NCBI RefSeq assembly: GCF_025460835.1
Contig: NZ_JAMXAY010000024.1
Coordinates: forward strand, 347 to 64,346
DNA from: Parapedobacter soli
GTDB taxonomy: Bacteria > Bacteroidota > Bacteroidia > Sphingobacteriales > Sphingobacteriaceae
Direction of reading: 5' to 3'
Length of the DNA stretch: 64,000 nucleotides
Shown: one piece after another, positions 25,095-34,352 of the stretch
Layout of the letters: the number at the start of each line of letters is the position of its first letter
Position numbering within the stretch: position 1 is the first letter of the stretch
Made by a program: the position numbers and the translations under genes
The notes under the pieces: generated by a model
What the model was told of the DNA's origin: nothing
What the model saw: only the letters and a program-made list of their open reading frames with translations
Database searches by the model: none

Positions 25095-25102
25095 CAAAGG
25101 TA
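25095..25102 (-). promoter_or_regulatory. -7 promoter box TACCTTTG for the cold-shock gene
   Basis: Exact TAnnTTTG on the minus strand with a TTTG 23 bases upstream, at the long end of the normal spacing. The short AT-rich leader (about 25-30 bases) differs from the long cold-responsive leader of E. coli cspA. Confidence 0.6.
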
Positions 25103-25168
25103 TACATATTTATTTGTAAATAAACCAAAAATATTACCTTTTGATAACCCTTCTTTGTTTCGTCCATT

Positions 25169-25198
25169 TGTAAATGGATTTTTTTCATTACTTTAGCA
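25169..25198 (+). promoter_or_regulatory. acnA promoter, TTTG-N18-TACTTTAG
   Basis: A -33 TTTG at 25169-25172 and TACTTTAG at 25191-25198 (one mismatch from TAnnTTTG) with 18 bases between. The leader to the ATG at 25283 would be about 78 bases. Confidence 0.55.
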
Positions 25199-25282
25199 CA
25201 TAACCCATTTTTCATTGTTATCAGAAAAAGATAGTATACTCATTGCTTTCCTCGTACGACAATAAAACACTAACTAAACGAT

Positions 25283-28003
25283 ATGGATTATCAAATTGCA
25301 TCGCTGAAAAAACTGGCTGAGAAAAACAGTGGGGTAACCAAGCTCCCTTTTTCCATCCGAATCTTACTCGAAAACGTGCTACGGAACCACGATAACTTCG
25401 CGGTTACCGACGAGCATTTGGATACCCTTATGAATTGGGATCCCTCAGGCACAGATAAAGAGGTGCCATTTAAACCTGCCCGTGTACTGATGCAGGATTT
25501 CACAGGAGTTCCAGCCATTGTGGATATCGCCTCCATACGGGCAGAGGTGATTCGGAAAGGTGGCGACGGAAGCAAAATAAATCCGGCCATTCCGGTCGAT
25601 TTAGTCATTGACCACTCCGTCCAAGTAGACTTTTTCGGCACAAACTATTCCTACCAAAGTAATGTGGCACTTGAATATGAACGCAACGCTGAGCGTTACG
25701 AATTGTTGAAATGGGGACAACAGGCCCTAGACAACTTCACTGTGGTGCCACCGGGGATGGGTATCTGCCATCAGGTCAATCTCGAGTACCTCGCCAAGGG
25801 GGTCACCATCCGCGATGGGTGGGCTTTCCCCGACACCCTGGTAGGAACAGACTCACACACGCCCATGGTCAACGGCATCGGTGTAATAGCTTGGGGCGTA
25901 GGTGGCATCGAAGCCGAGGCTGCCATGCTAGGCCAGCCCATCTATTTCACTTGTCCGCAGGTAGTGGGGCTTAAATTAACCGGAAAAATACCTCCGGGCT
26001 GTACCGCCACCGATATGGTGCTCACCATTACCAAGTTGCTCCGAGATTACGGTGTGGTAGGAAAGTTCGTTGAGGTTTTCGGGGAAGCACTGGACCACCT
26101 CAGTGTAACCGACCGCGCGACGATTTCAAACATGTCGCCCGAATTCGGCTGTACAGTCACTTACTTCCCGATAGACAACCAGACATTGGAATACATGAGG
26201 CGTACTAATCGGTCAGAAGAACAGATCGACTTAGTGGAAAATTACTGCAAGGAAAACCTGCTATGGCGTACGGGCAACGAGGAAATACAATATTCCCACG
26301 TACTCGAACTCGATTTAAACACACTTGAGCCGACCGTTTCGGGTCCAAAACGGCCACAGGATAAGATTTTAGTAAAAAATCTGAATACCCAATTCTCACA
26401 TTTGCTGGAACTGGAATACCAACGTAATTACTTGCCCGTAGGTGCCAGACAGGAGCAGGCATGGTTATCTGAAGGTGGGTCGGGCAGTGCCTTCACCTAT
26501 GAAAATAGGGAAAAACCCAAAGAAATCGAGGTGGAACCCGATAAGCTAAGGTCTGTCCGGATAAAAATAAAAAACAAAGAATACGTACTTAGTGACGGCA
26601 GCATCGTCATCGCTGCCATAACAAGCTGTACCAACACTTCCAATCCGGCCGTGATGGTGGGTGCAGGCTTGGTTGCCCGGAAAGCCGTAGCACGTGGCCT
26701 CCGCACCAAAACATGGGTGAAAACCAGTTTGGCTCCCGGGTCGAAGGTGGTAACGGAATACCTCCAGCGCGCAAATCTTCTGGAAGACCTGGAAGCACTG
26801 CGGTTCCACACCGTAGGTTACGGCTGTACATCGTGCATTGGCAACAGTGGCCCGTTGCCGCCGCATATCGCTGAGGCGGTAGACAAAGGTGACCTCGTCG
26901 TTGCATCCGTGTTATCGGGAAACCGGAATTTCGAAGCCCGTGTTCATCCCCAAGTAAAGATGAACTTCCTCATGTCGCCCATGCTGGTCGTCGCTTATGC
27001 GCTCGTTGGCAGGGTTGATATCGATCTGATCAATGACCCATTGGATTACGACCCCAATGGCAACCCGGTTTACCTTCGTGACATTTGGCCTACACAGCAG
27101 GAGATTGTGGATACGATAAACAGTTGCATGCGCGTAGAAGACTTTAAAGCCGTTTACGATGTCATCTTCGATGGCGGCGATGACTGGAAACAGCTTGTTG
27201 CGCCAGTGGGCAAAGACTTTATTTGGAAAGATGAATCTACCTATATACAGGAGGTACCTTTCTTCAAGAATATCAGCGATGAACCGCAACCGACGCAAGA
27301 CATCATAAATGGCCGGGTATTGTTAGCATTGGGCGATTCTGTTACAACGGATCATATATCGCCCGCTGGCTCCTTCAGGCCCGACTCCGCAGCAGGCCAA
27401 TACCTCGTTTCCAAAGGTGTTGATCCTAAAGATTTCAACTCTTACGGTTCGCGACGCGGCAATCATGAGGTGATGATGAGGGGTACCTTTGCGAATGTTC
27501 GGATACGGAATAAAATCACGACCAAAGAAGGCGGTTATACCACATATTTCCCTACGGGTGAAACATTATCCGTATACGATGCAGCTATGAAATACATCGA
27601 ATCGGGAACACCATTGGTCGTGTTAGCTGGAAAAGAATACGGCAGCGGATCATCTAGAGACTGGGCTGCCAAAGGTGCTAACCTGCTTGGTGTAAAGGCT
27701 GTCATTGCTGAGAGTTTCGAACGTATCCACCGGAGCAATTTAGTAGGAATGGGAGTATTACCGCTGGAATACCCGGTAGGAGAAAACGCCGAATCGCTAG
27801 GCCTTGATGGCACAGAAACCTATTCCATTACCGGGGTTTCTACAGATTTGAAGCCACACAAAATAATGGAAGTGACCGCCACGAAAAACAACGGTGAAGT
27901 AGTCACTTTCCAAGCCCATGCGCGCTTCGATTCAGCTATCGAAGTGGAATACTATCGCCACGGCGGGATACTGCAATACGTGCTCCGTGGGTTTCTAAAA
28001 TAA
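25283..28003 (+). CDS. acnA: Aconitate hydratase (AcnA/IRP1 type)
   Basis: The 906-residue TCA-cycle enzyme interconverts citrate and isocitrate through a [4Fe-4S] cluster. The three cluster cysteines are in TSCTNTSNPAV (about residue 450) and YGCTSCIGNSGPLP (about 515 and 518). Other signatures are VGTDSHTPMVNGIGV, AGKEYGSGSSRDWAAKG and ESFERIHRSNLVGMGVLP. Length and domain order match monofunctional AcnA rather than AcnB. Aconitases of this type can act as RNA-binding regulators when the cluster is lost, but nothing here shows that. It converges with thiL. Confidence 0.97.
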   Translation: MDYQIASLKKLAEKNSGVTKLPFSIRILLENVLRNHDNFAVTDEHLDTLMNWDPSGTDKEVPFKPARVLMQDFTGVPAIVDIASIRAEVIRKGGDGSKINPAIPVDLVIDHSVQVDFFGTNYSYQSNVALEYERNAERYELLKWGQQALDNFTVVPPGMGICHQVNLEYLAKGVTIRDGWAFPDTLVGTDSHTPMVNGIGVIAWGVGGIEAEAAMLGQPIYFTCPQVVGLKLTGKIPPGCTATDMVLTITKLLRDYGVVGKFVEVFGEALDHLSVTDRATISNMSPEFGCTVTYFPIDNQTLEYMRRTNRSEEQIDLVENYCKENLLWRTGNEEIQYSHVLELDLNTLEPTVSGPKRPQDKILVKNLNTQFSHLLELEYQRNYLPVGARQEQAWLSEGGSGSAFTYENREKPKEIEVEPDKLRSVRIKIKNKEYVLSDGSIVIAAITSCTNTSNPAVMVGAGLVARKAVARGLRTKTWVKTSLAPGSKVVTEYLQRANLLEDLEALRFHTVGYGCTSCIGNSGPLPPHIAEAVDKGDLVVASVLSGNRNFEARVHPQVKMNFLMSPMLVVAYALVGRVDIDLINDPLDYDPNGNPVYLRDIWPTQQEIVDTINSCMRVEDFKAVYDVIFDGGDDWKQLVAPVGKDFIWKDESTYIQEVPFFKNISDEPQPTQDIINGRVLLALGDSVTTDHISPAGSFRPDSAAGQYLVSKGVDPKDFNSYGSRRGNHEVMMRGTFANVRIRNKITTKEGGYTTYFPTGETLSVYDAAMKYIESGTPLVVLAGKEYGSGSSRDWAAKGANLLGVKAVIAESFERIHRSNLVGMGVLPLEYPVGENAESLGLDGTETYSITGVSTDLKPHKIMEVTATKNNGEVVTFQAHARFDSAIEVEYYRHGGILQYVLRGFLK

Positions 28004-28012
28004 CAGGCCGAC

Positions 28013-29053
28013 TCAATGGTAGAATGCATTCCATCCCTGTGCGGTGATGGGATGCACTTTGCCCGATTTGGAAATCAGTTCGCTGCCCGAAGCCTGGTCG
28101 GTAATATGGCCAATGATACTTATATCAGGTTGGCCTGATATTTTGTCGTAATCCTCCTGCCGAACGGTAAAGAGCAGTTCGTAGTCCTCACCGCCATTCA
28201 ATGCACATACGGTAGGGTCTAATGAAAATTCGCGTGCAGTATCATACGTCATCGGATCAATCGGTATCTTTTCTTCATACAGCCGGCACCCCTTGGCCGA
28301 TGCACGGCAGATGTGGAGAATTTCGGAGGCCAGCCCATCAGACACATCAATCATTGCCGTAGGCTTAACTTTTAAGGAAGCTAGCAATTCGACGATGTCT
28401 TTACGGGCTTCGGGTTTGAGTTGACGCTCCACGATATAATCCTTTCCTTCCAGATCGGGCTGGATAGCCGGATTCTCTAAGAAAATCCGTTTCTCCCGTT
28501 CCAACAGCTGCAATCCTACATAGGCCCCGCCCAAATCGCCGGACACACAAATCAAATCGCCATCCTGCGCACCATCGCGGTAAACAATATCTTCTGCTTT
28601 GGCGTGGCCTATACTGGTAACGCTGATAACCAGTCCTTGGGCCGATGCCGAGGTATCGCCACCAACCAAATCTACCTGATAGTTTTTACATGCCAACAAT
28701 GCACCAGCATAAATTTCCTCAACGGCTTCCAACGGAAATTTACTGGAAAGGCCTATGGAAAAGGTAATCTGGGAAGCACACCCATTCATTGCATAGATAT
28801 CGCTTAGGTTCACCTGCACGGCCTTATATCCCAAATGCTTAAGTGGCACATAGCGCAAATCAAAATGTATACCTTCCAACAGCAGGTCGGTAGATACCAA
28901 GGTCCTGGCGCCGGAAAAATCCATGACCGCCGCATCGTCGCCGATACCTTTCGTAGTCGTTTTCCCAACCAGTTCAATAGCATCGGTAAGATGCGCTATC
29001 AATCCAAACTCCCCTAATTGGTCGATACTGGTGTGTTCTTTATTATCAAACAT
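28013..29053 (-). CDS. thiL: Thiamine-monophosphate kinase
   Basis: A 346-residue kinase that makes thiamine pyrophosphate, the active cofactor. Motifs include GIGDDAAVMDF near the N-terminus, VSTDLLLEGIHFDL, the VGGDTSAS glycine loop, and MIDVSDGLASEI in the C-terminal half. The ATG at 29053 is used; the frame opens 12 bases earlier inside the nadA stop region. It follows nadA by one base, so they form an operon leading away from the predicted origin. Confidence 0.95.
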   Translation of the reverse strand: MFDNKEHTSIDQLGEFGLIAHLTDAIELVGKTTTKGIGDDAAVMDFSGARTLVSTDLLLEGIHFDLRYVPLKHLGYKAVQVNLSDIYAMNGCASQITFSIGLSSKFPLEAVEEIYAGALLACKNYQVDLVGGDTSASAQGLVISVTSIGHAKAEDIVYRDGAQDGDLICVSGDLGGAYVGLQLLEREKRIFLENPAIQPDLEGKDYIVERQLKPEARKDIVELLASLKVKPTAMIDVSDGLASEILHICRASAKGCRLYEEKIPIDPMTYDTAREFSLDPTVCALNGGEDYELLFTVRQEDYDKISGQPDISIIGHITDQASGSELISKSGKVHPITAQGWNAFYH

Positions 29054-29054
29054 C

Positions 29055-30050
29055 TTAGAGCCCAAATTTTGCAGAGATTTCCAACATCCGTTCTATAGGT
29101 TTCCTCGCTCGGGAGATTACATCCTCGGATAGTGTGATTTCCGGCAGTTCAAACTTCATGCAGTTGTATAATTTTTCCAATGTATTGAGCTTCATGTATG
29201 GACAGTCATTACAAGCACAGGCGTTATTCGGAGGTGCCGGTATAAATAGCTTGTTTGGGCTGGCCTTCTGCATCTGATGGATGATGCCGCTCTCTGTAGC
29301 AACAATAAAAACGTCAGCTTGTTGCTCTTTGGTATATTTCAGCAGGCCCGAAGTGGATCCGATATAATCTGCCGCATCCAAAATATGTTCCTCACACTCA
29401 GGGTGTGCTATAAATTTAGCTTCCGGATAATCCGATCGCAGCTGGTCGATGCGCTCCTGTGAGAATATTTCATGAACCATACATGCACCATTCCAAAGTA
29501 CCAAGTCACGGCCCGTTTTCTTCCGCACATAATCACCTAGATTTCTATCAGGCCCAAATATTATCTTCTGGTCGAGCGGCAAACTATCAACAATCTGGAC
29601 GGCGTTGCTAGAGGTACATACGATATCGGTGAGTGCTTTCAGCTCTGCCGTGCAGTTTACATACGTAATCGCTATGTGGTCCGGGTATTGCTCTTTGAAC
29701 TTGGCAAACAAATGAGGCGGACAGCTATCAGACAACGAACAACCGGCCTTTAGGTCGGGTAGAAGTACTTTCTTCTCCGGCGACAAAATTTTAGCCGTCT
29801 CCGCCATGAAATGCACACCGGCAAAGACGATTACGTCAGCTTCAGTCTTGGCAGCCTGCTGCGACAGACCCAAGCTATCACCGATATAATCAGCTATATC
29901 CTGTATTTCAGGCTCCTGGTAATAATGGGCGAGAAGAATAGCGTTCTTCTCCTTCTTAAGCCGGGTGATCTCTTCCACCAAATCCAATGAAGGATCGATA
30001 GGTTCATCTATATACCCCTTGTAGTCTAGTTCAGTTAGATATCCGTTCAT
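29055..30050 (-). CDS. nadA: Quinolinate synthase A
   Basis: A 331-residue enzyme that condenses iminoaspartate with dihydroxyacetone phosphate to quinolinate, the NAD precursor, using a [4Fe-4S] cluster. Cluster cysteines are in [19 protein letters not shown] and [14 protein letters not shown]. The ATG at 30050 (MNGYLTEL) fits because a -7 box lies eight bases further upstream, in the middle of the longer open frame. The partner nadB is divergent across the predicted origin, so the two NadAB subunits' genes flank it. Confidence 0.96.
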   Translation of the reverse strand: MNGYLTELDYKGYIDEPIDPSLDLVEEITRLKKEKNAILLAHYYQEPEIQDIADYIGDSLGLSQQAAKTEADVIVFAGVHFMAETAKILSPEKKVLLPDLKAGCSLSDSCPPHLFAKFKEQYPDHIAITYVNCTAELKALTDIVCTSSNAVQIVDSLPLDQKIIFGPDRNLGDYVRKKTGRDLVLWNGACMVHEIFSQERIDQLRSDYPEAKFIAHPECEEHILDAADYIGSTSGLLKYTKEQQADVFIVATESGIIHQMQKASPNKLFIPAPPNNACACNDCPYMKLNTLEKLYNCMKFELPEITLSEDVISRARKPIERMLEISAKFGL

Positions 30051-30057
30051 GATAATA

Positions 30058-30065
30058 CAAAGGTA
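30058..30065 (-). promoter_or_regulatory. -7 promoter box TACCTTTG for nadA
   Basis: Exact TAnnTTTG ending seven bases before the ATG at 30050; a leaderless or nearly leaderless nadA-thiL transcript is implied. No -33 box at the usual distance. Confidence 0.6.
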
Positions 30066-30369
30066 GGTAAACAAATCGATTTGATTTTTGATTTCCAACA
30101 CCCTCAATAAGTAATAAGAGATTTATATAAAAGATTTATTATTGTTTGTTAGTATGTTAGTTTTGTGAAGAAGAAGCCTACTTTTTATTTTGATTTTATA
30201 ATATTCATTATTTTTTAACATATTACTAACATTAAATAAAGGTGTTTTCATTGGTTACCAGTGCTTTTCATTTTAGGTGGAATTTGTAACTCACATGATT
30301 TTGTATAGTATTTATTCGATAGGATTTGTTAATATTGTATGGTATTTCTAGGTATTTCTAATGAAGGGT

Positions 30370-30378
30370 TGTGCATAA
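30370..30378 (-). promoter_or_regulatory. Putative DnaA box TTATGCACA
   Basis: Read on the minus strand, one mismatch from the DnaA consensus TTATCCACA. It lies in the predicted origin and faces the box at 30438-30446. Confidence 0.45.
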
Positions 30379-30437
30379 AAAATGAGAATTTGGCAATTCA
30401 TGAATTTATCATTTTTATTCAACCACTATTCGACAGG

Positions 30438-30446
30438 TTATTCACA
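30438..30446 (+). promoter_or_regulatory. Putative DnaA box TTATTCACA
   Basis: One mismatch from TTATCCACA, on the plus strand, 59 bases from the opposite box. About 50 bases before the nadB start. Confidence 0.5.
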
Positions 30447-30494
30447 GTATCACACGTAAAACCAAACAGTCAGTTTTAACCGTTTTGTTAATTT

Positions 30495-32081
30495 ATGCAG
30501 CAGGTAGATTTTTTAGTTATCGGATCGGGGATAGCTGGGTTGAGTTTTGCCCTGAAGGCCGCTTCACACGGCAAGGTGATGATCATTACCAAGTCGAATG
30601 AGGACGAATCCAATACGAAATATGCACAGGGCGGGGTAGCTGTGGTTGTGAATAAGTCTGACTCGTTTGAGAAGCATATAACTGATACTCTGATAGCTGG
30701 TGATGGATTGTGCGACAAAAAGGTTGTGGAAAACGTTGTTAGGGAAGGACCGGACCGGATACAGGAGATTATCAACTATGGTACCCATTTCGATAAGCGA
30801 ACAGATGGGGTATATGACTTGGCGCGAGAAGGGGGGCATTCCGAACACCGGGTTTTACATTACAAAGATATTACCGGGTTTGAGATAGAGCGGGTTTTGC
30901 TAAAGCGTGTCCATGAAAATCCGAATATAGAATTGCTTACCCACTATTTTGCGGTGGATTTGATTACCCAGCATCATTTGGGAGTGTTTGTTGATCGAAA
31001 CACGCCGGATATTACGTGCTATGGAGTTTATGCACTGAATACGGTGAACCATAACATAGAACGTATTTTAAGTAAAGTGACGGTTATGGCGTCTGGTGGG
31101 GCTGGACACGTTTATGCCACTACTACGAATCCGGTAATAGCTACAGGCGATGGTATTGCGATGGTATATAGGGCCAAAGGAAAAGTTCGTAACATGGAGT
31201 TTATGCAGTTCCATCCTACGGCACTCTATAATCCGGGTGAATATCCGGCTTTTCTGATTTCTGAGGCGGTGAGGGGCTTCGGAGGTATTCTCCGTAGGAA
31301 GAATGGCGAAGCGTTTATGGAGGAATACGACGAACGGGCGGGACTTGCACCCAGGGATATCGTAGCGCGGGCGATTGATACGGAAATGAAAAAGTCAGGG
31401 GACGAATTCGTTATGCTGGATATCACCCATCGGAAGAAAGCTGAAATATTGGCCCATTTCCCGAATATTTACGCTAAGTGTTTGTCAATAGGTATTGATT
31501 TGGCTCGAGATTACGTGCCGGTTACGCCGGCCGCGCACTACCTGTGCGGTGGTATTTTGGTAGACGAGCACGGCCGATCCTCTATTCGAAATCTTTACGC
31601 TTGTGGAGAATGCGCATCAACAGGTCTTCACGGTGCTAATAGACTGGCGTCCAATTCATTGTTGGAGGCTACCGTGTTTGCTCACCGGATTTATGCGGAT
31701 GCGGTATCCGTCGTGAGGAGCAATGTGGTGCCCACGTCAATGCCTGATTGGGACGAATCCAATACAGCGTTATCTAATGAGGATATACTGGTGACGCATA
31801 ATTTAAGGGAAACTCAGAAAGTGATGAGCGACTATGTCGGTATAGTCCGATCGGATTTCCGGCTGGAAAGGGCGATGCGACGTTTGGGTCTTTTATACGA
31901 TGAAACGGAGAGCTTCTATAAAAATACCCGGTTATCGGTTAAACTGTGTGAACTCAGGAATGTAATCCAAGTGGCGTATCTGGTGATAAAGTCGGCCATG
32001 AGCCGGAAAGAGAGCCGAGGACTGCATTATACTACAGATTATCCAGACCGTGCTAACGAGTTGGTAGATACCGTTTTTTAA
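30495..32081 (+). CDS. nadB: L-aspartate oxidase
   Basis: A 528-residue flavoenzyme that oxidises aspartate to iminoaspartate for NadA. FAD-binding VIGSGIAGLSFALKAA at the N-terminus, KYAQGGVAVV, and the substrate site region MQFHPTALY and THRKKAE, and a closing CGECASTGLHGANRLASNSLLE are typical of the succinate dehydrogenase/fumarate reductase flavoprotein family. The C-terminal helical domain is complete. It starts at the right edge of the predicted origin and is the first gene on the G-rich leading strand. Confidence 0.96.
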   Translation: MQQVDFLVIGSGIAGLSFALKAASHGKVMIITKSNEDESNTKYAQGGVAVVVNKSDSFEKHITDTLIAGDGLCDKKVVENVVREGPDRIQEIINYGTHFDKRTDGVYDLAREGGHSEHRVLHYKDITGFEIERVLLKRVHENPNIELLTHYFAVDLITQHHLGVFVDRNTPDITCYGVYALNTVNHNIERILSKVTVMASGGAGHVYATTTNPVIATGDGIAMVYRAKGKVRNMEFMQFHPTALYNPGEYPAFLISEAVRGFGGILRRKNGEAFMEEYDERAGLAPRDIVARAIDTEMKKSGDEFVMLDITHRKKAEILAHFPNIYAKCLSIGIDLARDYVPVTPAAHYLCGGILVDEHGRSSIRNLYACGECASTGLHGANRLASNSLLEATVFAHRIYADAVSVVRSNVVPTSMPDWDESNTALSNEDILVTHNLRETQKVMSDYVGIVRSDFRLERAMRRLGLLYDETESFYKNTRLSVKLCELRNVIQVAYLVIKSAMSRKESRGLHYTTDYPDRANELVDTVF

Positions 32082-32094
32082 CAGTTATTTTCAT

Positions 32095-32604
32095 ATGTCA
32101 TTGATCCTTCCAGTAAAAGGAGTTTGTCCCGAGATTCAACAGGATTGTTTCATTGCTGAAAATGCAACGATAGTGGGAGATGTGCGGTTGGGGAAGCATT
32201 GCTCAGTTTGGTTCAATGCAGTTATACGGGGAGACGTAAATAGCATTCGCATAGGAACTTATACCAATATCCAGGACGGTGCTGTTATACATTGTACTTA
32301 CCTAACAGCGCCGACCATAATAGGTAGTTTCGTAAATATTGGGCACAACGCGTTGGTACATGGTTGCGAATTGAAAGATAGGGTATTGGTGGGTATGGGC
32401 GCTATTGTGATGGATCATGCCGTTGTAGAAGATTACGTAATCATTGCCGCAGGTGCCGTGGTCCTTGAAAAGACAGTATGTGAGAGCGGCTATTTATATG
32501 CCGGCGTCCCCGCAAGGAAAATAAAGCCGCTTACAGCCGAGCAACGGAAGATGTTGGATGAATTACCTGATAGATATGTGATGTATGCTAGCTGGTTTTC
32601 GTAA
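32095..32604 (+). CDS. Gamma-class carbonic anhydrase family protein
   Basis: A 169-residue left-handed beta-helix protein made of hexapeptide repeats (for example ATIVGDVRLG, SIRIGTYTNIQDGAVIH, PTIIGSFVNIGHNALVHG). The three His expected to bind metal are present (VIHC, IGHNALVHG). Related proteins have carbonic anhydrase activity or act as ferripyochelin-binding-type acyltransferase-like proteins (YrdA/PaaY). Activity is not proven by sequence. It is 13 bases after nadB and probably co-transcribed. Confidence 0.88.
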   Translation: MSLILPVKGVCPEIQQDCFIAENATIVGDVRLGKHCSVWFNAVIRGDVNSIRIGTYTNIQDGAVIHCTYLTAPTIIGSFVNIGHNALVHGCELKDRVLVGMGAIVMDHAVVEDYVIIAAGAVVLEKTVCESGYLYAGVPARKIKPLTAEQRKMLDELPDRYVMYASWFS

Positions 32605-32607
32605 CAT

Positions 32608-34272
32608 CTATTCGGGTATAGTGATGGTCTCTTCCTGCTCCCAATTGGCACGGATGATGAATGTTTTGCCAAAATACCATACCCGTTCCGGTTGTCGTTT
32701 TTCATATACATCCCCAGTGTCCCATTTACCATTTCTATTATCGTCGTAGACTACCCTGATTGTATACTTCCCACCTGGGAACTGGCTGAACGGAATGTCG
32801 GTCGAAGAAGTTATGGGGATACTTTGGTAAATAAAATCTTTTTTCTCGTCGATTAATTGGACCAGGTATTGTTGAGTTGAATCAGGAACGTTGATTTTAA
32901 GGAGGATATCTCCGAAATTTTCGGTTTCATCCATTGTAAAGTTTTTGCTAAATGATTTGTTTTTATCGGAAAAGAAGCCGTTGAATGCGCCTTCTTCTAT
33001 GGTTAGCTGGTAGTCGCGCTTTGGTCGCCAGTTATAACGGAGAATATAACGCCGTTGGTTGCTCGTATCTTTGGCTAGCTGGAAGTTGGTGACGGGAACA
33101 GAATCGACCAGCAGGACAATTTTGCTCCGGTCTATAGATTGGACCGGTGAACCAGATGTTAGCTCGATATGTTGAATACGGTTGACTTTATTTCTGGATA
33201 GGTTGTCGGTAATGACGAAGTCGCGGTCATACTTGTCGTTGCGTCCCCGGCGCATCAAAAAGGTATCCAGGACCACACCGTTGTCACTGATAGTCACTTT
33301 CAACGAATCGAAGGTCAGGTCGTTGACCCACATCGTAGCGGAATCTCGGTTGGGTGTATATTCTACTTGCTTGTCAGTATCAAGTTGAGGTGGATGAATG
33401 ACTGTGAGAGAGGCATTCTCTAGGGGTTTGTTAAAAACAAAAGTTATTTTACCGTTCGGTTCTATTTTACGGTCTAGTAGCCGGAAATCCTTTGGTATCC
33501 CTTTTGAAATCTCCAGTAGTATCCCTGCTGTGTCTTTACTGAGTGTGATCGAATCATCTAGGAAACCGATGAGTTCCGTTGGCGCGTTGTATATGCGGTC
33601 GTTGTTTTCTTCTCTCAGCGCATATATACGGTAAACATCTTCACGGAGATTCTGAAGCCTGAAGTTGCCAGCTGTGTCTGTAAGCGTAAATATGTTCGCT
33701 TTCCGCTTGCCAAAGATAGAATCTTGCCTGCTGGGAATCAGCATGACGGTGATTTCTTTTTCGGCTTCTTTTGTAAGTGCATTAATAACTTTCCCCGAAA
33801 CTGACAGGGAGTCGATAATATCGCCAGTGGAAAACACGTAGCTATAATTCAATAGTGGATTTCCTTCATTGAAGTCACCGATGGCTTTGCCGAAGTTAAT
33901 TGTGTAAGTTGTATTTTCTTCGAGGGAGTCGGGGAGGGTAATCTCGATATTTTTCCGCCGGACCCGTGGATTGATAGGTTGGTCGAGGTCGGGAGATACG
34001 CTGATTTCCTTGAACGGGTTTGAGAGTTTGATGAACTCATCGAATTCAATCACAATTTTTTCTGCGTCGAAATTCCGGGTAAGGTTCGGTGGTGTCTCTT
34101 CCAATACGGTCGGCGGAATAGAGTCTTTGGGACCGCCTTTGGGTTGTTGGATGCTTGCGCATTGCCAAGTTAGTAAAAACAGGGCACTAAAAAACATTAA
34201 AATGAGCCATTTTGAATTTGAGGCTAATTTGAGGCGATTTAAGCGGCTTTTTATTTTTAACGTGTCTTGCAT
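32608..34272 (-). CDS. Lipoprotein with bacterial Ig-like (SbsA-type) domain
   Basis: A 554-residue protein. A hydrophobic stretch ends at FLLTWQC, a lipoprotein-type signal with Cys near residue 38, followed by a proline-rich QQPKGGPKDSIPPTVLEETPP. An Ig-like domain of the SbsA type spans about residues 55-150 (IVIEFDEFIKL, TYTINFGKAIGDFNEGN). A CarboxypepD-like fold follows (ITVMLIPSRQD, TAGNFRLQNLR). The end is beta-rich with DDNRNGKWDTGD, a possible calcium-binding loop. The family is common in Bacteroidota; its role is unknown. The true start could be the internal ATG nearer the signal (residue 26). Confidence 0.82.
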   Translation of the reverse strand: MQDTLKIKSRLNRLKLASNSKWLILMFFSALFLLTWQCASIQQPKGGPKDSIPPTVLEETPPNLTRNFDAEKIVIEFDEFIKLSNPFKEISVSPDLDQPINPRVRRKNIEITLPDSLEENTTYTINFGKAIGDFNEGNPLLNYSYVFSTGDIIDSLSVSGKVINALTKEAEKEITVMLIPSRQDSIFGKRKANIFTLTDTAGNFRLQNLREDVYRIYALREENNDRIYNAPTELIGFLDDSITLSKDTAGILLEISKGIPKDFRLLDRKIEPNGKITFVFNKPLENASLTVIHPPQLDTDKQVEYTPNRDSATMWVNDLTFDSLKVTISDNGVVLDTFLMRRGRNDKYDRDFVITDNLSRNKVNRIQHIELTSGSPVQSIDRSKIVLLVDSVPVTNFQLAKDTSNQRRYILRYNWRPKRDYQLTIEEGAFNGFFSDKNKSFSKNFTMDETENFGDILLKINVPDSTQQYLVQLIDEKKDFIYQSIPITSSTDIPFSQFPGGKYTIRVVYDDNRNGKWDTGDVYEKRQPERVWYFGKTFIIRANWEQEETITIPE

Positions 34273-34352
34273 CGGAAAAATTGAGAAAGTGCTCTGTGGC
34301 TGATTTAATGCACCCGGATAAAATGTTATTTAAACAGCTGAAAATCAATAAA

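Larger units (their letters stand above)
30066..30494. other. Predicted chromosomal replication origin (oriC)
   Basis: A 429-base gap between divergent nadA and nadB with no plausible gene. About 30110-30260 is extremely AT-rich, with the octamer AGATTTAT repeated near 30118 and 30133, as expected for a DNA unwinding element. Two near-consensus DnaA boxes lie in inverted orientation at 30370-30378 and 30438-30446. The plus strand shifts from C-biased to G-biased across this gap (hand tallies in sampled lines), as expected where bidirectional replication starts. mnmG, often origin-proximal, and two parS-type sites lie 4-6 kb to the right. dnaA is not here. Based on composition and motifs, not on experiment. 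Confidence 0.7.
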
